This document shows positions 63,437-64,000 of a stretch of 64,000 bases of DNA, in pieces. The stretch covers positions 55,052 to 119,051 of the forward strand of contig JAFQAT010000058.1 in assembly GCA_017399865.1 (NCBI GenBank), given 5' to 3'. A model generated the notes under the pieces. It ran no database searches, was not told the DNA's origin, and saw only the letters and a list, made by a program, of their open reading frames with translations. How positions within the stretch are numbered: position 1 is the stretch's first letter; the number at the start of each line of letters is the position of its first letter. Source of the stretch: Bacteroidales bacterium (GTDB lineage Bacteria; Bacteroidota; Bacteroidia; Bacteroidales; UBA932). Both the position numbers and the translations under genes were made by a program.

Positions 63437-63552
63437 AATATCCGCATACCGAAAATGTATGCGGATATTTTCAAAAAACGGCTCTCTGTGCATCCCAGAG
63501 AGCGATTTGAGGACATAAATTTGTTTGATTTTTACAAAAAATCAAACAAATT
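63437..63552. repeat. Three consecutive perfect hairpins
   Basis: Stem 1: AATATCCGCATAC (63437-63449) with 63457-63469, 13 bp, seven-base loop. Stem 2: GCTCTCTG (63481-63488) with 63496-63503, 8 bp, seven-base loop. Stem 3: AATTTGTTTGATTTTT (63518-63533) with 63537-63552, 16 bp, three-base loop. They sit just upstream of the HRDC gene on its strand. T-runs after stems 1 and 3 could give termination, but three in a row is unusual. From 63553 to 63661 nothing further was seen. Confidence 0.8.
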
Positions 63553-63661
63553 CAGGGCAGCCTTTCATAGCGATTGTGTTCTGGACCCCGGTACATGATA
63601 TGCGTTTTCAGGTTGCTGTGGCGGCATAATTACTGGTCTTGCCCGGTACGGGATTGGTGCT

Positions 63662-64000
63662 GGTGGGCTTGTACAGGGAGATTCGGTGGTTCCAAGAAGA
63701 TGGTGTGTCTATCCTGCTTTTCCCGATGCAGGATGTACATCGGTGGGCTTGCAAAGTGATGAGGTTCAGTGGGTTCCAAGAGGGTGCGTGTCTATCCTGC
63801 GCTTTTGGGTACAGGATGTACATTGACGGGCTTGTAAGGGGTTGATATTCAGCGGGTTCCAAGAGGGAGCGTGTCTGTCCTGCGCTTTTGGGTACAGGAT
63901 GTACATTGGTGGGCTTGTACGGGGAGATTCGGTGGTTCCAAGAAGATGGTGTGTCTATCCTGCTCTTCCCGATGCAGGATGTATATCGGTGGGTTTGCAA
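63662..64000. repeat. 80/83-bp tandem repeat array, continuing past the window edge
   Basis: Four units and part of a fifth are present: 63662-63741 (80 bp), 63742-63824 (83), 63825-63907 (83), 63908-63987 (80) and the fragment 63988-64000. All contain GGTTCCAAGA and end near GCAGGATGTACAT or a close variant. The two outer units are one subtype and the two inner ones another, a higher-order pattern. GCAGGATGTACA is the reverse complement of TGTACATCCTGC from the array on the other side of the RAYT gene. The reverse-strand open frame across it changes frame between units and is probably not a gene. Confidence 0.85.

Noticed and set aside
63608-64000. Reverse-strand open frame through the tandem array (130 codons, open to the edge)
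   Set aside because: Unit lengths of 80 and 83 bp shift the frame from unit to unit, so the peptide does not repeat consistently. It is more likely noncoding.

Overview
The window looks like chromosome from a member of the Bacteroidales, probably a gut or rumen glycan degrader. Four signs point there: a SusC/SusD pair, a hybrid two-component system (HTCS) regulator, many lipoproteins with short lipoboxes, and repeated matches to the Bacteroidetes -7 promoter element TAnnTTTG just upstream of genes. The species cannot be named from sequence alone.

From 1 to about 30.2 kb is a large pectin utilisation locus. It starts with divergent uronate genes (partial uxaC leftward; uxaB and uxaA rightward). 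It continues as a tightly packed, partly overlapping gene string: GH28 polygalacturonase, a fused acetylesterase/pectin methylesterase, an HTCS regulator, a fused GH105/pectate lyase, a hexuronate MFS transporter and a second pectate lyase with an FN3 domain. A SusC/SusD pair and a large surface lipoprotein follow. Last comes kduD, an orphan galactitol-type PTS EIIC, a kduI with a signal peptide, a KDG kinase and a KDPG aldolase. Together they cut pectin, import the products and turn galacturonate and unsaturated galacturonate into 2-keto-3-deoxygluconate, then pyruvate and glyceraldehyde 3-phosphate.

From 30.2 to 41.9 kb lie mostly household genes: an M28 peptidase, an M16 peptidase and a YugP-like protease around a strong bidirectional terminator, alanine racemase and a low-molecular-weight tyrosine phosphatase. 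A cobalamin riboswitch then leads into a BtuB-type receptor and an unusually short BtuC-like permease. Next to it is an AT-rich two-gene module, a Bergerat-fold ATPase and a STAS-like DUF4325 protein, preceded by a 12-bp inverted repeat.

From 41.3 to 53.4 kb is a glucuronoxylan and glucuronate region: DJ-1 family protein, an SDR oxidoreductase (probable fructuronate reductase) and a sialate O-acetylesterase-type esterase leftward, and uxuA rightward. Then come GH43, GH10 and a GPH-type transporter leftward, and transketolase and GH97 rightward. Two long terminator-like stems in this part each carry a GC-rich palindromic element in the loop.

From 53.4 to 61.2 kb are an S24-like regulator lacking its catalytic residues, a small membrane protein, an S9 peptidase, a WYL regulator, RecG and a TSCPD-domain protein. 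RecG contains two large tandem-repeat insertions in its wedge domain. From 61.2 kb to the end is a repeat-rich zone around a REP-associated tyrosine transposase (RAYT): a degenerate array of ~136-bp and ~82-bp units on one side; an HRDC-domain protein, three consecutive perfect hairpins and an 80/83-bp tandem array on the other. The two arrays share a 12-mer in opposite orientation.
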